The position numbers and the translations under genes are program-made. A stretch of DNA of 64,000 nt, taken from NCBI RefSeq assembly GCF_000717995.1, contig NZ_JODM01000004.1:124001-188000 (forward strand), read 5' to 3'. Below, piece after piece: positions 25,531 to 36,552 of this stretch. The DNA comes from Streptomyces violaceorubidus. GTDB taxonomy: Bacteria > Actinomycetota > Actinomycetes > Streptomycetales > Streptomycetaceae. The notes under the pieces are model-generated. The model was given only the letters and a program-made list of their open reading frames with translations. It made no database searches and was not told the origin of the DNA. Each line of letters starts with the position of its first letter. Positions within the stretch are counted from its first letter, which is position 1.

Positions 25531-26394
25531 ATGGGAGTCCTGAAGAAGTTCGAGCAGCGTCTCGAAGGTCTGGTCAACGGCACCTTCGCGAAGGTGTTCA
25601 AGTCCGAGGTGCAACCCGTGGAGATCGCGGGAGCGCTCCAGCGCGAATGCGACAACAACGCGACCATCTGGAACCGCGACCGCACCGTCGTACCCAACGA
25701 CTTCATCGTGGAGCTGAGCACGCCCGACTTCGAGCGCCTCAGCCCCTACTCCGGGCAGCTCGGCGACGAGCTGGCCGGCATGGTCCGCGACTACGCAAAG
25801 CAGCAGCGCTACACCTTCATGGGACCGATCAAGGTCCACCTGGAGAAGGCGGACGACCTCGACACCGGCCTGTACCGGGTGCGCAGCCGTACGCTCGCCT
25901 CCTCCACCAGCCACCAGGGCGGCCCGGGCGCCGCCGCGCCCCCGGCCCCGCCCGCGCGGCCCGCCGCACCGGGCGGCGGGTACGGCTATCCGCCGGCCGC
26001 CCCCGCGGGCGCCCCGCCCATGCCGTCCGCGCCGCCACCCGGCCGCCCCGGCGGCTACGGCTACCCGCAGCCCGCCGGCGGCCAGCAGCCCCCGGCCGCA
26101 CCCGCACCCGGCCGCACCCGCCACTGGATCGAGATCAACGGCACCCGCCATCAGATCTCCCGCGCGACGCTCGTACTCGGACGCAGCACCGAGGCCGACG
26201 TGCGGATCGACGACCCCGGCGTCTCCCGCCGGCACTGCGAGATCCGGACCGGAACGCCCTCGACGATCCAGGATCTCGGGTCCACCAACGGCATCGTGGT
26301 GGACGGGCAGCACACCACCCGCGCTACGCTCCGCGACGGCTCGCGGATCGTCGTGGGCAGCACCACCGTTATCTACAGGCAAGCCGAAGGGTGA
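25531..26394 (+). CDS. fhaA: FhaA: DUF3662 and FHA domain protein
   Basis: Phosphothreonine-binding adaptor of the PknB pathway. In mycobacteria FhaA binds the phosphorylated MviN pseudokinase region and controls peptidoglycan precursor export. Residues 1-115 form the DUF3662 domain (MGVLKKFEQRLEGLVNGTFAK). A Pro/Gly/Tyr-rich linker follows, and an FHA domain (about 195-285) with LGRSTEADVRIDDPGVSRRHCEI and the DLGSTNG motif that contacts phosphothreonine. The ribosome site GGAGGAGG precedes the ATG. It is the first gene of the fhaA-fhaB-pstP-rodA-pbpA cluster. Confidence 0.95.
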   Translation: MGVLKKFEQRLEGLVNGTFAKVFKSEVQPVEIAGALQRECDNNATIWNRDRTVVPNDFIVELSTPDFERLSPYSGQLGDELAGMVRDYAKQQRYTFMGPIKVHLEKADDLDTGLYRVRSRTLASSTSHQGGPGAAAPPAPPARPAAPGGGYGYPPAAPAGAPPMPSAPPPGRPGGYGYPQPAGGQQPPAAPAPGRTRHWIEINGTRHQISRATLVLGRSTEADVRIDDPGVSRRHCEIRTGTPSTIQDLGSTNGIVVDGQHTTRATLRDGSRIVVGSTTVIYRQAEG

Positions 26395-26404
26395 TCCGGG
26401 GGCA

Positions 26405-26923
26405 ATGTCAGAGCTGACCCTCACGGTCATGCGGCTGGGTTTTCTCGCCGTACTGTGGCTGTTCGTGATCGTGGCCGTGCAGGTCATCCGCAGCGACCTC
26501 TTCGGTACGCGGGTCACCCAGCGCGGCGCGCGGCGCGACGCCGCCCGACCGCAGCAGACCGCCACGCGCCAGGGCCAGGCGCCTCCACCGCAGCGCCAGC
26601 AGTCCGGCGGGGGCCGCGGCCGCCGGGGCGCGCCCACCAAGCTGGTCGTGACGGAGGGCACCCTCACCGGCACCACCGTTGCCCTCCAGGGCCAGACCAT
26701 CACGCTCGGCCGGGCACACGACTCGACGATCGTGCTGGACGACGACTACGCCTCCAGCCGCCATGCCAGGATCTACCCGGACCAGAACGGCCAGTGGATC
26801 GTCGAGGACCTGGGCTCCACCAACGGCACCTACCTGGACCGGGCCCGGCTGACGACTCCCACGCCGATCGGCCCCGGGGCGCCGATCCGCATCGGCAAGA
26901 CCGTCATCGAGCTGCGGAAGTAG
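26405..26923 (+). CDS. fhaB: FhaB/FipA: membrane-anchored FHA protein
   Basis: A 172-residue protein with one N-terminal membrane helix (residues 8-28), a basic linker and an FHA domain (about 80-170) containing LGRAHDSTIVLDDDYASSRHARI and DLGSTNGTYLD. In mycobacteria FhaB (FipA) is a PknA/PknB partner linking division proteins to phosphorylation. It starts 10 bases after fhaA with GGGGG upstream and shares the operon. The DDDYAS loop is conserved in the family. Confidence 0.94.
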   Translation: MSELTLTVMRLGFLAVLWLFVIVAVQVIRSDLFGTRVTQRGARRDAARPQQTATRQGQAPPPQRQQSGGGRGRRGAPTKLVVTEGTLTGTTVALQGQTITLGRAHDSTIVLDDDYASSRHARIYPDQNGQWIVEDLGSTNGTYLDRARLTTPTPIGPGAPIRIGKTVIELRK

Positions 26924-27064
26924 TGCTACACCAATGAATCAGCGCGAGCGGAGCGAGCACGCAGCGGCGGCCGGCACCCCGGGCCCCGGCGCGCTCCCGA
27001 CCGGAGGGTGGGCAGTGTGGCTCGACACGACCGGCTGCAGTCGGAGCCGACGGGCGAGGTGCGC

Positions 27065-28612
27065 ATGAGTCTGTCACTGCGCTTCGCCGCCGGTTCCCAC
27101 AAGGGCATGATCCGGGAGGGCAACGAGGACTCCGGCTACGCCGGCCCGCGCCTGCTCGCCATCGCCGACGGCATGGGCGGCCAGGCCGCCGGCGAGGTCG
27201 CCTCCTCCGAGGTGATCTCCACCATCGTCGCCCTCGACGACGACGTGCCCGGCTCCGACGTCCTGACCTCCCTCGGCGCCGCCGTCCAGCGCGCCAACGA
27301 CCAGCTGCGCCAGATGGTCGAGGAGGACCCCGCCCTGGAGGGCATGGGCACCACGCTCACCGCCCTGCTGTGGACCGGCCAGCGCCTGGGCATGGTCCAC
27401 GTCGGCGACTCCCGCGCCTACCTGCTGCGCGACGGCGTCCTCACCCAGATCACCCAGGACCACACCTGGGTGCAGCGCCTCGTGGACGAGGGCCGGATCA
27501 CCGAGGAGGAGGCGGGCACCCACCCGCAGCGCTCCCTGCTGATGCGCGCCCTCGGCAGCGGCGACCACGTCGAGCCCGACCTGTCCATCCGCGAGGTGCG
27601 GGCCGGCGACCGCTACCTGATCTGCTCCGACGGGCTCTCCGGCGTCGTCTCCCACCAGACGATGGAGGACACCCTCGCCAGCTACCAGGGCCCCCAGGAG
27701 ACCGTCCAGGAGCTGATCCAGCTCGCCCTGCGCGGCGGCGGCCCCGACAACATCACCGTCATCGTCGCCGACGTCCTCGACCTCGACACCGGTGACACCC
27801 TCGCCGGACAGCTCTCCGACACCCCCGTGGTCGTCGGCGCCGTCGCCGAGAACCAGGCCCAGATGGGCGACAACGGCATCATGCAGACCCCGGCCGGCCG
27901 CGCCGCGGGCCTCGGCCGGCAGGGCGGACAGCGCGGCGGGAGCGGCGAGTTCGGCCCGCCCGGCAGCGGCGACGTCACCGGCTTCATCCCGACCGGCGGC
28001 TTCGACGACTACGGCCCCGACGACTTCGTCAAACCCCGCAAGAACCGCAGGTGGCTCAAGCGGTCCCTCTACACCGTCCTCGCCCTCGCCGTCATCGGCG
28101 GCGGCACCTACGGCGGCTGGCGCTGGACCCAGACCCAGTACTACGTCGGCACCAACGACGACCACCTCGCGCTCTACCGGGGCATCAGCCAGGACCTCGC
28201 CTGGGTCTCGCTCTCGAAGGTCCAGAAGGACCACCCCGAGATCGAACTCAAGTACCTGCCGCCCTACCAGCAGAAACTGGTCGAGGCCACCATCCCCGAG
28301 GGCGACCTCAACGACGCCCGGGCCAAGATCGAGGAACTGGCCGTCCAGGCCTCCGCCTGCAAGAAGCAGGCCGACCGGCGCACCGCGGAGACCGAGAAGA
28401 ACGCGAAGACGGGCGAGGGCGAGGCCGGCGGCACCACGGGAACCACTCCCGCCTCCTTCACGTCCAAGGCGTCACCCAGCCCGAACCCGTCGGGCTCGCC
28501 CGAGGCACCCGAATCGTCCGAGTCCCCGTCCACGACCGCACCCACTCCAGGCTCAGGACCGACCCTCTCGGAGGAAGAGCAGAAGGTCGTCTCGCTGTGC
28601 GGTAAGCAGTAG
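27065..28612 (+). CDS. pstP: PP2C-family Ser/Thr phosphatase PstP
   Basis: Reverses phosphorylation by PknB-type kinases on the inner membrane face. The N-terminal PP2C domain (residues about 1-240) has the metal-binding motifs REGNEDSGYAG, IADGMGGQAAGE, GMGTTLTALL, VHVGDSRAYLLRDG, CSDGLSGVV and GPDNITVIV. A linker, one membrane helix (about 338-356) and an outer domain with a Ser/Pro tail follow. The ATG at 27065 (GCGAGG upstream) matches the usual start; a GTG at 27017 with GGAGGG upstream would add 16 residues and is a real alternative. It is followed after 27 bases by rodA. Confidence 0.94.
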   Translation: MSLSLRFAAGSHKGMIREGNEDSGYAGPRLLAIADGMGGQAAGEVASSEVISTIVALDDDVPGSDVLTSLGAAVQRANDQLRQMVEEDPALEGMGTTLTALLWTGQRLGMVHVGDSRAYLLRDGVLTQITQDHTWVQRLVDEGRITEEEAGTHPQRSLLMRALGSGDHVEPDLSIREVRAGDRYLICSDGLSGVVSHQTMEDTLASYQGPQETVQELIQLALRGGGPDNITVIVADVLDLDTGDTLAGQLSDTPVVVGAVAENQAQMGDNGIMQTPAGRAAGLGRQGGQRGGSGEFGPPGSGDVTGFIPTGGFDDYGPDDFVKPRKNRRWLKRSLYTVLALAVIGGGTYGGWRWTQTQYYVGTNDDHLALYRGISQDLAWVSLSKVQKDHPEIELKYLPPYQQKLVEATIPEGDLNDARAKIEELAVQASACKKQADRRTAETEKNAKTGEGEAGGTTGTTPASFTSKASPSPNPSGSPEAPESSESPSTTAPTPGSGPTLSEEEQKVVSLCGKQ

Positions 28613-28639
28613 GCAAGCCGTGAGAGGCCCTGTCACACG

Positions 28640-30076
28640 ATGAGCAGTACTACCAACCCGTCGACGCACCACACGTCCACGATCGGCGCCATCGGCGCCC
28701 CGAGCCGGCGCAACACCGAGCTGGCTCTGCTCGTGTTCGCCGTCCTCATCCCGGTCTTCGCCTACGCCAACGTGGGACTGGCCATCAACGACGAGGTGCC
28801 CGCGGGCCTGTTGAGCTACGGCTTCGGCCTCGGCCTGCTGGCCGGCGTCGGCCACCTCGTCGTGCGCAAGTTCGCGCCGTACGCGGACCCGCTGCTGCTG
28901 CCGCTGGCCACCCTGCTCAACGGCCTGGGACTCGTCGCCATCTGGCGCCTGGACCAGTCCGAGCTGCTCCAGAGCATCGACCAGGCCGGCACCGCGGCAC
29001 CCCGCCAGCTGATCTACACCGCGATGGGCATCGCCCTGTTCGTCGCCGTGCTCGTCTTCCTCAAGGACCACCGCGTCCTGCAGCGCTACACCTACATCTC
29101 CATGGTCGGCGCCCTGTTCCTGCTGCTGCTCCCGCTCGTACCGGGGCTCGGCAAGAACATCTACGGCGCCAAGATCTGGATCCAGGTCGGCTCCTTCTCC
29201 ATCCAGCCCGGTGAGTTCGCCAAGATCGTCCTCGCGATCTTCTTCGCCGGCTACCTGATGGTGAAGCGCGACGCGCTCGCGCTGGCCAGCCGCCGCTTCA
29301 TGGGCCTCTACCTGCCGCGCGGCCGGGACCTCGGGCCCATCCTGGTGGTCTGGATCGTCTCGATCCTCATCCTGGTCTTCGAGACCGACCTCGGCACCTC
29401 GCTGCTGTTCTTCGGCATGTTCGTGATCATGCTGTACGTCGCCACCGAGCGGACCAGCTGGATCGTCTTCGGCCTGATGATGTCCGCCGTCGGCGCCGTC
29501 GGCGTGGCCAGCTTCGAACCGCACATCCAGCAGCGCGTCGACGCCTGGCTCGACCCGATGAAGGAGTACGCGCTCTCCCGCGCGGGCGTCGGCGGCCACT
29601 CCGAGCAGGCCCAGCAGGCCCTGTGGGCCTTCGGCTCCGGCGGCACCCTCGGCACCGGCTGGGGCCAGGGCCACTCCGAGCTGATCCGCTTCGCCGCCAA
29701 CTCCGACTTCATCCTCGCCACCTTCGGCGAGGAACTGGGCCTGGCCGGCCTGATGGCCCTGCTCCTGCTCTACGCCTTGATCGTGGAACGCGGCGTGCGC
29801 ACCGCCCTCGCCGCCCGCGACCCCTTCGGCAAGCTCCTCGCCATCGGCCTCTCCGGCGCCTTCGCCCTCCAGGTCTTCGTCGTCGCCGGCGGTGTCATGG
29901 GCCTCATCCCGCTGACCGGTATGACCATGCCCTTCCTGGCGTACGGCGGTTCCTCCGTCATCGCCAACTGGGCGTTGATCGGGATCCTGCTGCGCATCAG
30001 CGACACCGCGCGCAGACCGGCACCCGCCGCGCCCGCCAACCCCGACGCCGAGATGACCCAGGTGGTCCGACCGTGA
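28640..30076 (+). CDS. rodA: RodA/FtsW/SpoVE-family peptidoglycan glycosyltransferase
   Basis: SEDS polymerase of 478 residues that links lipid II into glycan strands together with a class B penicillin-binding protein. About ten to twelve membrane helices are visible. The SEDS signatures include LVPGLGKNIYGAKIWIQVG, SIQPGEFAKIVLAIFFAGYL and the C-terminal GVMGLIPLTGMTMPFLAYGGSS. Its stop overlaps the pbpA start (GTGA), matching the pairing of SEDS protein with its cognate transpeptidase. In Streptomyces such paralogues act in growth or sporulation septation. Confidence 0.95.
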   Translation: MSSTTNPSTHHTSTIGAIGAPSRRNTELALLVFAVLIPVFAYANVGLAINDEVPAGLLSYGFGLGLLAGVGHLVVRKFAPYADPLLLPLATLLNGLGLVAIWRLDQSELLQSIDQAGTAAPRQLIYTAMGIALFVAVLVFLKDHRVLQRYTYISMVGALFLLLLPLVPGLGKNIYGAKIWIQVGSFSIQPGEFAKIVLAIFFAGYLMVKRDALALASRRFMGLYLPRGRDLGPILVVWIVSILILVFETDLGTSLLFFGMFVIMLYVATERTSWIVFGLMMSAVGAVGVASFEPHIQQRVDAWLDPMKEYALSRAGVGGHSEQAQQALWAFGSGGTLGTGWGQGHSELIRFAANSDFILATFGEELGLAGLMALLLLYALIVERGVRTALAARDPFGKLLAIGLSGAFALQVFVVAGGVMGLIPLTGMTMPFLAYGGSSVIANWALIGILLRISDTARRPAPAAPANPDAEMTQVVRP

Positions 30077-31545
30077 ACAAGCCACTGCGCCGAATCGCGA
30101 TCTTCTGCGGCCTCCTCGTCCTCACCCTGCTCATCCGGGACAACTGGCTCCAGTACGTCCAGGCCGACGAGCTCAAGGAGGACGAGCACAACCGCCGGGT
30201 CGCCATCGAGCGGTACGCCACCCCGCGCGGCGACATCATCGTCGACGGCAAGGCCATCACCGGACACGCCACCACCGAGGGCGACTTCAAGTACAAGCGC
30301 ACCTACAAGGACGGCGCCATGTGGGCGCCCGTCACCGGGTACGTCTCCCAGGCCTTCGGCGCCACCCAGCTCGAGTCCATCGACGACGGCATCCTCACCG
30401 GCAACGACGACCGGCTGTTCTTCCGCAACACCCTCGACATGATCACGGGGAAGAAGCGCGAGGGCGGCAACGTCGTCACCACCCTCAACAGCGCCGCCCA
30501 GAAGGCCGCCTACGACGGTCTGAAGAAGCAGGGCGCCAAGGGCGCCGTCGTCGCGATCGAGCCGTCCACCGGCAAGATCCTCTCGATGGCCTCGTACCCC
30601 TCGTACGACCCCACCGCCTTCGCGGGCAGCAACACCGCGGCCGGTGAGGCCTGGAACCGGCTGCAGAAGAAGAACAACCCCGACGACCCGATGCTCAACC
30701 GCGCCCTGCGCGAGGTCTACCCGCCCGGCTCCACCTTCAAGGTGGTCACCGCGGCGGCGGCCCTGGAGCACGGGAAGTACGACTCGGCGGACGAGAAGAC
30801 CGACTCCCCGCTGCCCTGGACGATGCCCGGCACCACCACCGAGCTGAAGAACGAGGGCAACATCCCCTGCGAGAACGCCACCCTCCGCGAGGCCCTGCGC
30901 GTCTCCTGCAACACCGTCTTCGGCAAGCTCGGCGCCGACCTCGGCAACGACGAGATGCTGGAGACGGCCAAGAAGTTCGGCTTCACCGAGGAGCAGTTCG
31001 TCCCGGTCCGCTCCAGCGCCTCCGTCTTCTCCGACAACATGAACGACTCGCAGGTCGCGCTCTCCTCCATCGGCCAGTACAACACCGCGGCCACCCCGCT
31101 GCAGATGGCCATGGTGTCCTCCGCCATCGCCAACAACGGCACCCTGATGAAGCCGTACATGGTCGACGAGCTCCAGGCCCCCAACCTCGACACGATCGAG
31201 AAGACGGACCCGGAGGAGATGAGCAAGCCGCTGTCCGCGGACAACGCGCAGATCCTCCAGTCCATGATGGAGACCGTCGTCGAGGACGGCACGGGAACCA
31301 ACGCCAAGATCGACGGCGTCAAGGTGGGCGGCAAGACCGGTACCGCACAGCACGGCGAGAACAACAGCGCGAACCCGTACGCCTGGTTCATCTCGTACGC
31401 CAAGGCGGACGACGGCAGCTCGCCCGTCGCCGTGGCCGTGGTGATCGAGGACGAGAACGCCGTCCGTGACGACATCTCCGGCGGCGGCCTCGCGGCACCG
31501 ATCGCGAAGAACGTCATGGAGGCCGTCATCGACAGCAAGAAGTGA
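30073..31545 (+). CDS. pbpA: Class B penicillin-binding protein PbpA
   Basis: A 490-residue D,D-transpeptidase that cross-links peptidoglycan outside the membrane. One N-terminal helix (about 8-22) anchors it, followed by a non-catalytic domain. The catalytic triads are STFK with serine 220, SCN at 278-280 and KTGT from lysine 421. It lacks a glycosyltransferase domain, so it depends on the coupled RodA. The GTG overlaps the rodA stop by four bases. It is the last gene before a small hairpin and pknB. Confidence 0.95.
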   Translation: MNKPLRRIAIFCGLLVLTLLIRDNWLQYVQADELKEDEHNRRVAIERYATPRGDIIVDGKAITGHATTEGDFKYKRTYKDGAMWAPVTGYVSQAFGATQLESIDDGILTGNDDRLFFRNTLDMITGKKREGGNVVTTLNSAAQKAAYDGLKKQGAKGAVVAIEPSTGKILSMASYPSYDPTAFAGSNTAAGEAWNRLQKKNNPDDPMLNRALREVYPPGSTFKVVTAAAALEHGKYDSADEKTDSPLPWTMPGTTTELKNEGNIPCENATLREALRVSCNTVFGKLGADLGNDEMLETAKKFGFTEEQFVPVRSSASVFSDNMNDSQVALSSIGQYNTAATPLQMAMVSSAIANNGTLMKPYMVDELQAPNLDTIEKTDPEEMSKPLSADNAQILQSMMETVVEDGTGTNAKIDGVKVGGKTGTAQHGENNSANPYAWFISYAKADDGSSPVAVAVVIEDENAVRDDISGGGLAAPIAKNVMEAVIDSKK

Positions 31546-31560
31546 CCGCGCCATGAACGG

Positions 31561-31580
31561 GACGTGACTCCGGTCACGTC
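31561..31580. terminator. Weak hairpin after pbpA
   Basis: A perfect 8-bp stem GACGTGAC/GTCACGTC with a 4-base loop followed by TTCTTC lies 16 bases past the pbpA stop. It may attenuate read-through into pknB, or act as a protein site in the 190-bp pknB leader. Confidence 0.5.
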
Positions 31581-31735
31581 TTCTTCACATCGGCGCACGT
31601 TGCGATACCGGTCCTGTATCGGCTGCCCGGCTCGGCCAAGGGGCCACGAGCGAGCCGGGTACGGTAGGCCGGACGGCAGCCTCCGACCGTACAAGCATGC
31701 CGGTCGGGACCGACGGAGAGGTCTGGTAGGTAACC

Positions 31736-33748
<2,013 letters not shown>

Positions 33749-33766
33749 CCCGACGGCCTGAACGAC

Positions 33767-33809
33767 CGGAGCCCCGGTCCCTCCGCTCGACGGGGGGACC
33801 GGGGCTCCG
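33767..33809. terminator. Hairpin terminator after pknB
   Basis: A perfect 15-bp GC-rich stem (CGGAGCCCCGG... pairing with ...CCGGGGCTCCG) with a 13-base loop lies between pknB and the convergent sortase gene and can serve both. Confidence 0.85.
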
Positions 33810-33850
33810 TCGCAGGCGCCCGCGCGGTGGGCCTCAGCGCCTCAACGCCA

Positions 33851-34624
33851 TCAGCGCAGCTCCTTCGGCGGGGTCCGTTCCCCGTCCACCTTCTCCGTGC
33901 GGACCAGCTCGCCCCAGACCACGTACCGGTAGCGGCTCGTGTAGACCGGGGTGCAGGTCGTCAGGGTGATGTAGTGGCCGGCCTTCTTCTTGCCGGACTC
34001 GCCGGGGACCGCGTCCAGGACGTCGACGTTGAACTTCGAGGTCTCCGGGAGGACGGCGTACGCCTTGTAGACGTACCAGGTGTCCTTCGTCTCGAAGACG
34101 ATCGGGTCACCCTTCTCGATCTTGTCGATGTTGTGGAACTTCGCGCCGTGCCCGTCCCGGTGGGCGGCGAGCGCGAAGTTGCCCTTCTTGCCCGAGGTGG
34201 GCAGCGTCGCCTCGACCGGGTCGGTGTAGTAGCCGGCCACGCCGTCGTTGAGGACCTTCATCGACGTGCCCTTCTCCACCAGGACGTCGCCCTCGCCCAT
34301 CGCCGGGACGTGCAGGAAGCCGATGCCCGCCTTGGTGTCCAGGGCCCCGGGGCCGTCCGCGCCGACGCGGTCCTGGGCCCAGTGGTCACGGACCTTCTCG
34401 GCCTGCTTGTCCGCCGCGCGGTCGGCGACCACGTTCGTCCACCACAGCGAGTAGACGACGAACAGGCCCAGCACCAGGCCCGCGGTGATGAGCAGCTCGC
34501 CGAAGACGCTCACCGCCTGCGCGACGATCCGCCGGGGACCGCGCCCGCGGGGGCCCGCCCCGGGCTCCGGTGGGCCGTCCTCGCCGGCGTGCTCGTGCTG
34601 CTCCGTGTCGGTGGTCGCTGCCAC
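33851..34624 (-). CDS. srtE2: Class E sortase
   Basis: A 257-residue membrane transpeptidase that attaches LAXTG-type surface proteins (in Streptomyces, long chaplins) to the wall. One helix near residues 38-62 anchors it. The catalytic histidine is in LAAHRDGHG, the cysteine in TLTTCTPVYTSRYR with the arginine at its end. The GTG start has AAGGGCGG upstream. It follows a second sortase by 13 bases, as in the srtE1-srtE2 pair of S. coelicolor; the number is assigned by order. Confidence 0.92.
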   Translation of the reverse strand: MAATTDTEQHEHAGEDGPPEPGAGPRGRGPRRIVAQAVSVFGELLITAGLVLGLFVVYSLWWTNVVADRAADKQAEKVRDHWAQDRVGADGPGALDTKAGIGFLHVPAMGEGDVLVEKGTSMKVLNDGVAGYYTDPVEATLPTSGKKGNFALAAHRDGHGAKFHNIDKIEKGDPIVFETKDTWYVYKAYAVLPETSKFNVDVLDAVPGESGKKKAGHYITLTTCTPVYTSRYRYVVWGELVRTEKVDGERTPPKELR

Positions 34625-34637
34625 TGGTCATCCGCCC

Positions 34638-35678
34638 TTAACTGACGAGCGCATCCGGCTTGCCCTTGCTGCGCGGCCGTTCCTCGACCATCTTGCCCCA
34701 GACGATCATGCGGTACTTGCTGGTGAACTCCGGCGTGCACGTGGTGAGGGTGATGTAGCGGCCGGGGCCCTTGAAGCCCGACTGCTTGGGGACCGGGTCC
34801 AGCACACTGACGTTGCTCGGCGACGTCACCGGCAGGATCGACGCCATCTTGTACACGAAGTACTTGTCCTGCGTCTCCACCACGATCGGGTCGCCAGGCG
34901 CCAGCTTGTTGATGTACCGGAAGGGCTCGCCGTGCGTGTTGCGGTGCCCCGCGAGGCCGAAGTTGCCGGTCCTGGCGTCCGGCATCGCCGTCTTCAGACC
35001 GTCCTCCCCGTAGTGCCCGACCATGCCCCGGTCCAGCACCTTCTTGTTGCTGGTGCCCTCCGCGATCGGCACCACCACGTCCAGCTTGGGAATGTGCAGC
35101 AGCGCGAAGCCCTGCCCCGGCTCGAACGTCCCCGGGTTGCGCGTGCCGTTCGCCCAGTCGTCCTGGAGGTTGCTCGCGGCCTGGTTCGCCTGCGCGTGCG
35201 CCCGCACGTTCGTCCACCACAGCTGGTAGGTGACGAACAGCAGCATCAGCACACCGGTCGTGATGAAGATCTCACCGATCGCCCGGCTGGCGATCACCGC
35301 GGCGCCGGGCTTGCGCGCACGGGCCTGCCGACGGGCCTCCACGCGCGACAGAGGCGCTTGGGGGGCCTCCTCGGCCTCCTGCTCCGGAGACTGGCCCCTG
35401 GGCGCCCCACGGCGCCCGTGACGCCGTTTCGCGGCCTTCCGGCGGGCCGCCCGCCCCCCGCCCGCGGGTCCGTCCCCGGGCCCGCCCCCGGCGGATTCCG
35501 TCTCGGTGGCCGTCCCGCGCGCGGGAGGCTCCGGGACCCGCAGCGCCACCGTCTCGTCGTCGAGGAGCGGCGACCGGTACTGCTCCCCGAACGCACCGGA
35601 ATCCCCGTACGGCTGCCCGTACGGGGATCCCTGGTCACCGGCCGTGCCGGACTCGCGCTCGGGGCGCAGCGCGGTCAC
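34638..35678 (-). CDS. srtE1: Class E sortase with long cytoplasmic N-terminus
   Basis: A 346-residue sortase. Residues 1-135 are a charged, disordered cytoplasmic region. One membrane helix (about 146-168) and the catalytic domain follow, with histidine in LAGHRNTHGEPF, cysteine in TLTTCTPEFTSKYR and the arginine of that motif. Like SrtE enzymes it should recognise LAXTG rather than LPXTG. The GTG overlaps the amidotransferase stop (GTGA). It is larger than its neighbour mainly because of the N-terminal region. Confidence 0.93.
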   Translation of the reverse strand: MTALRPERESGTAGDQGSPYGQPYGDSGAFGEQYRSPLLDDETVALRVPEPPARGTATETESAGGGPGDGPAGGGRAARRKAAKRRHGRRGAPRGQSPEQEAEEAPQAPLSRVEARRQARARKPGAAVIASRAIGEIFITTGVLMLLFVTYQLWWTNVRAHAQANQAASNLQDDWANGTRNPGTFEPGQGFALLHIPKLDVVVPIAEGTSNKKVLDRGMVGHYGEDGLKTAMPDARTGNFGLAGHRNTHGEPFRYINKLAPGDPIVVETQDKYFVYKMASILPVTSPSNVSVLDPVPKQSGFKGPGRYITLTTCTPEFTSKYRMIVWGKMVEERPRSKGKPDALVS

Positions 35679-36313
35679 GCCGTGGCCCTGCCCACCACCG
35701 GGGCGAGCCCCGCCGACCTCGCCACCGCGTCCCGGTCGCCGCACTCCACCAGCCAGTTGGCCAGCATCCGGTGCCCGTGCTCGGTCAGCACCGACTCCGG
35801 GTGGAACTGCACGCCCTCGACGAGCAGTTCCCGGTGGCGCAGGCCCATCACGATCCCGTCGGGCGTGCGGGCCGTCACCTCCAGCTCCGCCGGCACCGTG
35901 GCCGGCTCCGCGGCCAGCGAGTGGTACCGCGTCGCCGTGAACGGCGAGGGCAGCCCGGCGAAGACGCCCCGGCCGGTGTGCTCCACTGGCGAGGTCTTGC
36001 CGTGCAGCAACTCGGGCGCCCGGTCGACGACACCGCCGTAGGCCACCTGCATGGACTGCATGCCCAGGCACACGCCGAAGACCGGCACCCCGGTCGCCGC
36101 GCAGTGCCGCACCATCTCGACGCACACCCCGGCCTGCTCCGGCGTGCCCGGGCCGGGCGAGAGCAGGACGCCGTCGAAGCCGTCCTGGGCGTGGGCCGTC
36201 GACACCTCGTCGTTGCGCAGCACCTCGCACTCGGCGCCGAGTTGGTACAGGTACTGGACCAGGTTGAAGACGAAGCTGTCGTAGTTGTCGACGACGAGGA
36301 TGCGCGCGCTCAC
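35675..36313 (-). CDS. pabA: Type 1 glutamine amidotransferase, PabA/TrpG family
   Basis: The 212-residue subunit hydrolyses glutamine to give ammonia to a chorismate-using partner for p-aminobenzoate or anthranilate. It shows ILVVDNYDSFVFNLVQYL, LSPGPGTPEQAG, the nucleophile cysteine in GVCLGMQSMQ and the catalytic histidine in GVQFHPESVLTEHG. No pabB or trpE gene is nearby, and the gene sits in a sortase operon. So the partner and PabA versus TrpG identity cannot be settled from the sequence. It overlaps both neighbours by four bases. Confidence 0.9.
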   Translation of the reverse strand: MSARILVVDNYDSFVFNLVQYLYQLGAECEVLRNDEVSTAHAQDGFDGVLLSPGPGTPEQAGVCVEMVRHCAATGVPVFGVCLGMQSMQVAYGGVVDRAPELLHGKTSPVEHTGRGVFAGLPSPFTATRYHSLAAEPATVPAELEVTARTPDGIVMGLRHRELLVEGVQFHPESVLTEHGHRMLANWLVECGDRDAVARSAGLAPVVGRATA

Positions 36314-36471
36314 TGGTTGTCCACCGTCACATCGTTGAAGGGGAGCAGCGGTTCGGCCCACGGGAAGACGTACTGGAAGAGGACGTAGACCACGATCATC
36401 GCCAGCATGAGCGAGAGCAGCGCCTTCACCCACGCGTTCCCCGGCAGATGCCGCCAGATCCAGCCGTACAT
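36310..36471 (-). CDS. Small single-helix membrane protein
   Basis: A 53-residue protein with one membrane helix (about residues 16-38, ALLSLMLAMIVVYVLFQYVF) between a basic N-terminus (MYGWIWRHLPGNAWVK) and an acidic end (PFNDVTVDNQ). The ATG at 36471 is chosen because GGAAGGGA lies just upstream; an upstream ATG would add 16 unsupported residues. Its stop overlaps the pabA start, so it is cotranslated. No function is known. Confidence 0.82.
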   Translation of the reverse strand: MYGWIWRHLPGNAWVKALLSLMLAMIVVYVLFQYVFPWAEPLLPFNDVTVDNQ

Positions 36472-36552
36472 GCCGTCCCTTCCGTCGCACCACGGCGCCA
36501 GACTCACGCCGTACCGCACCAGACTAGCGGCGCGGGACCCCGGGGAACGGCC

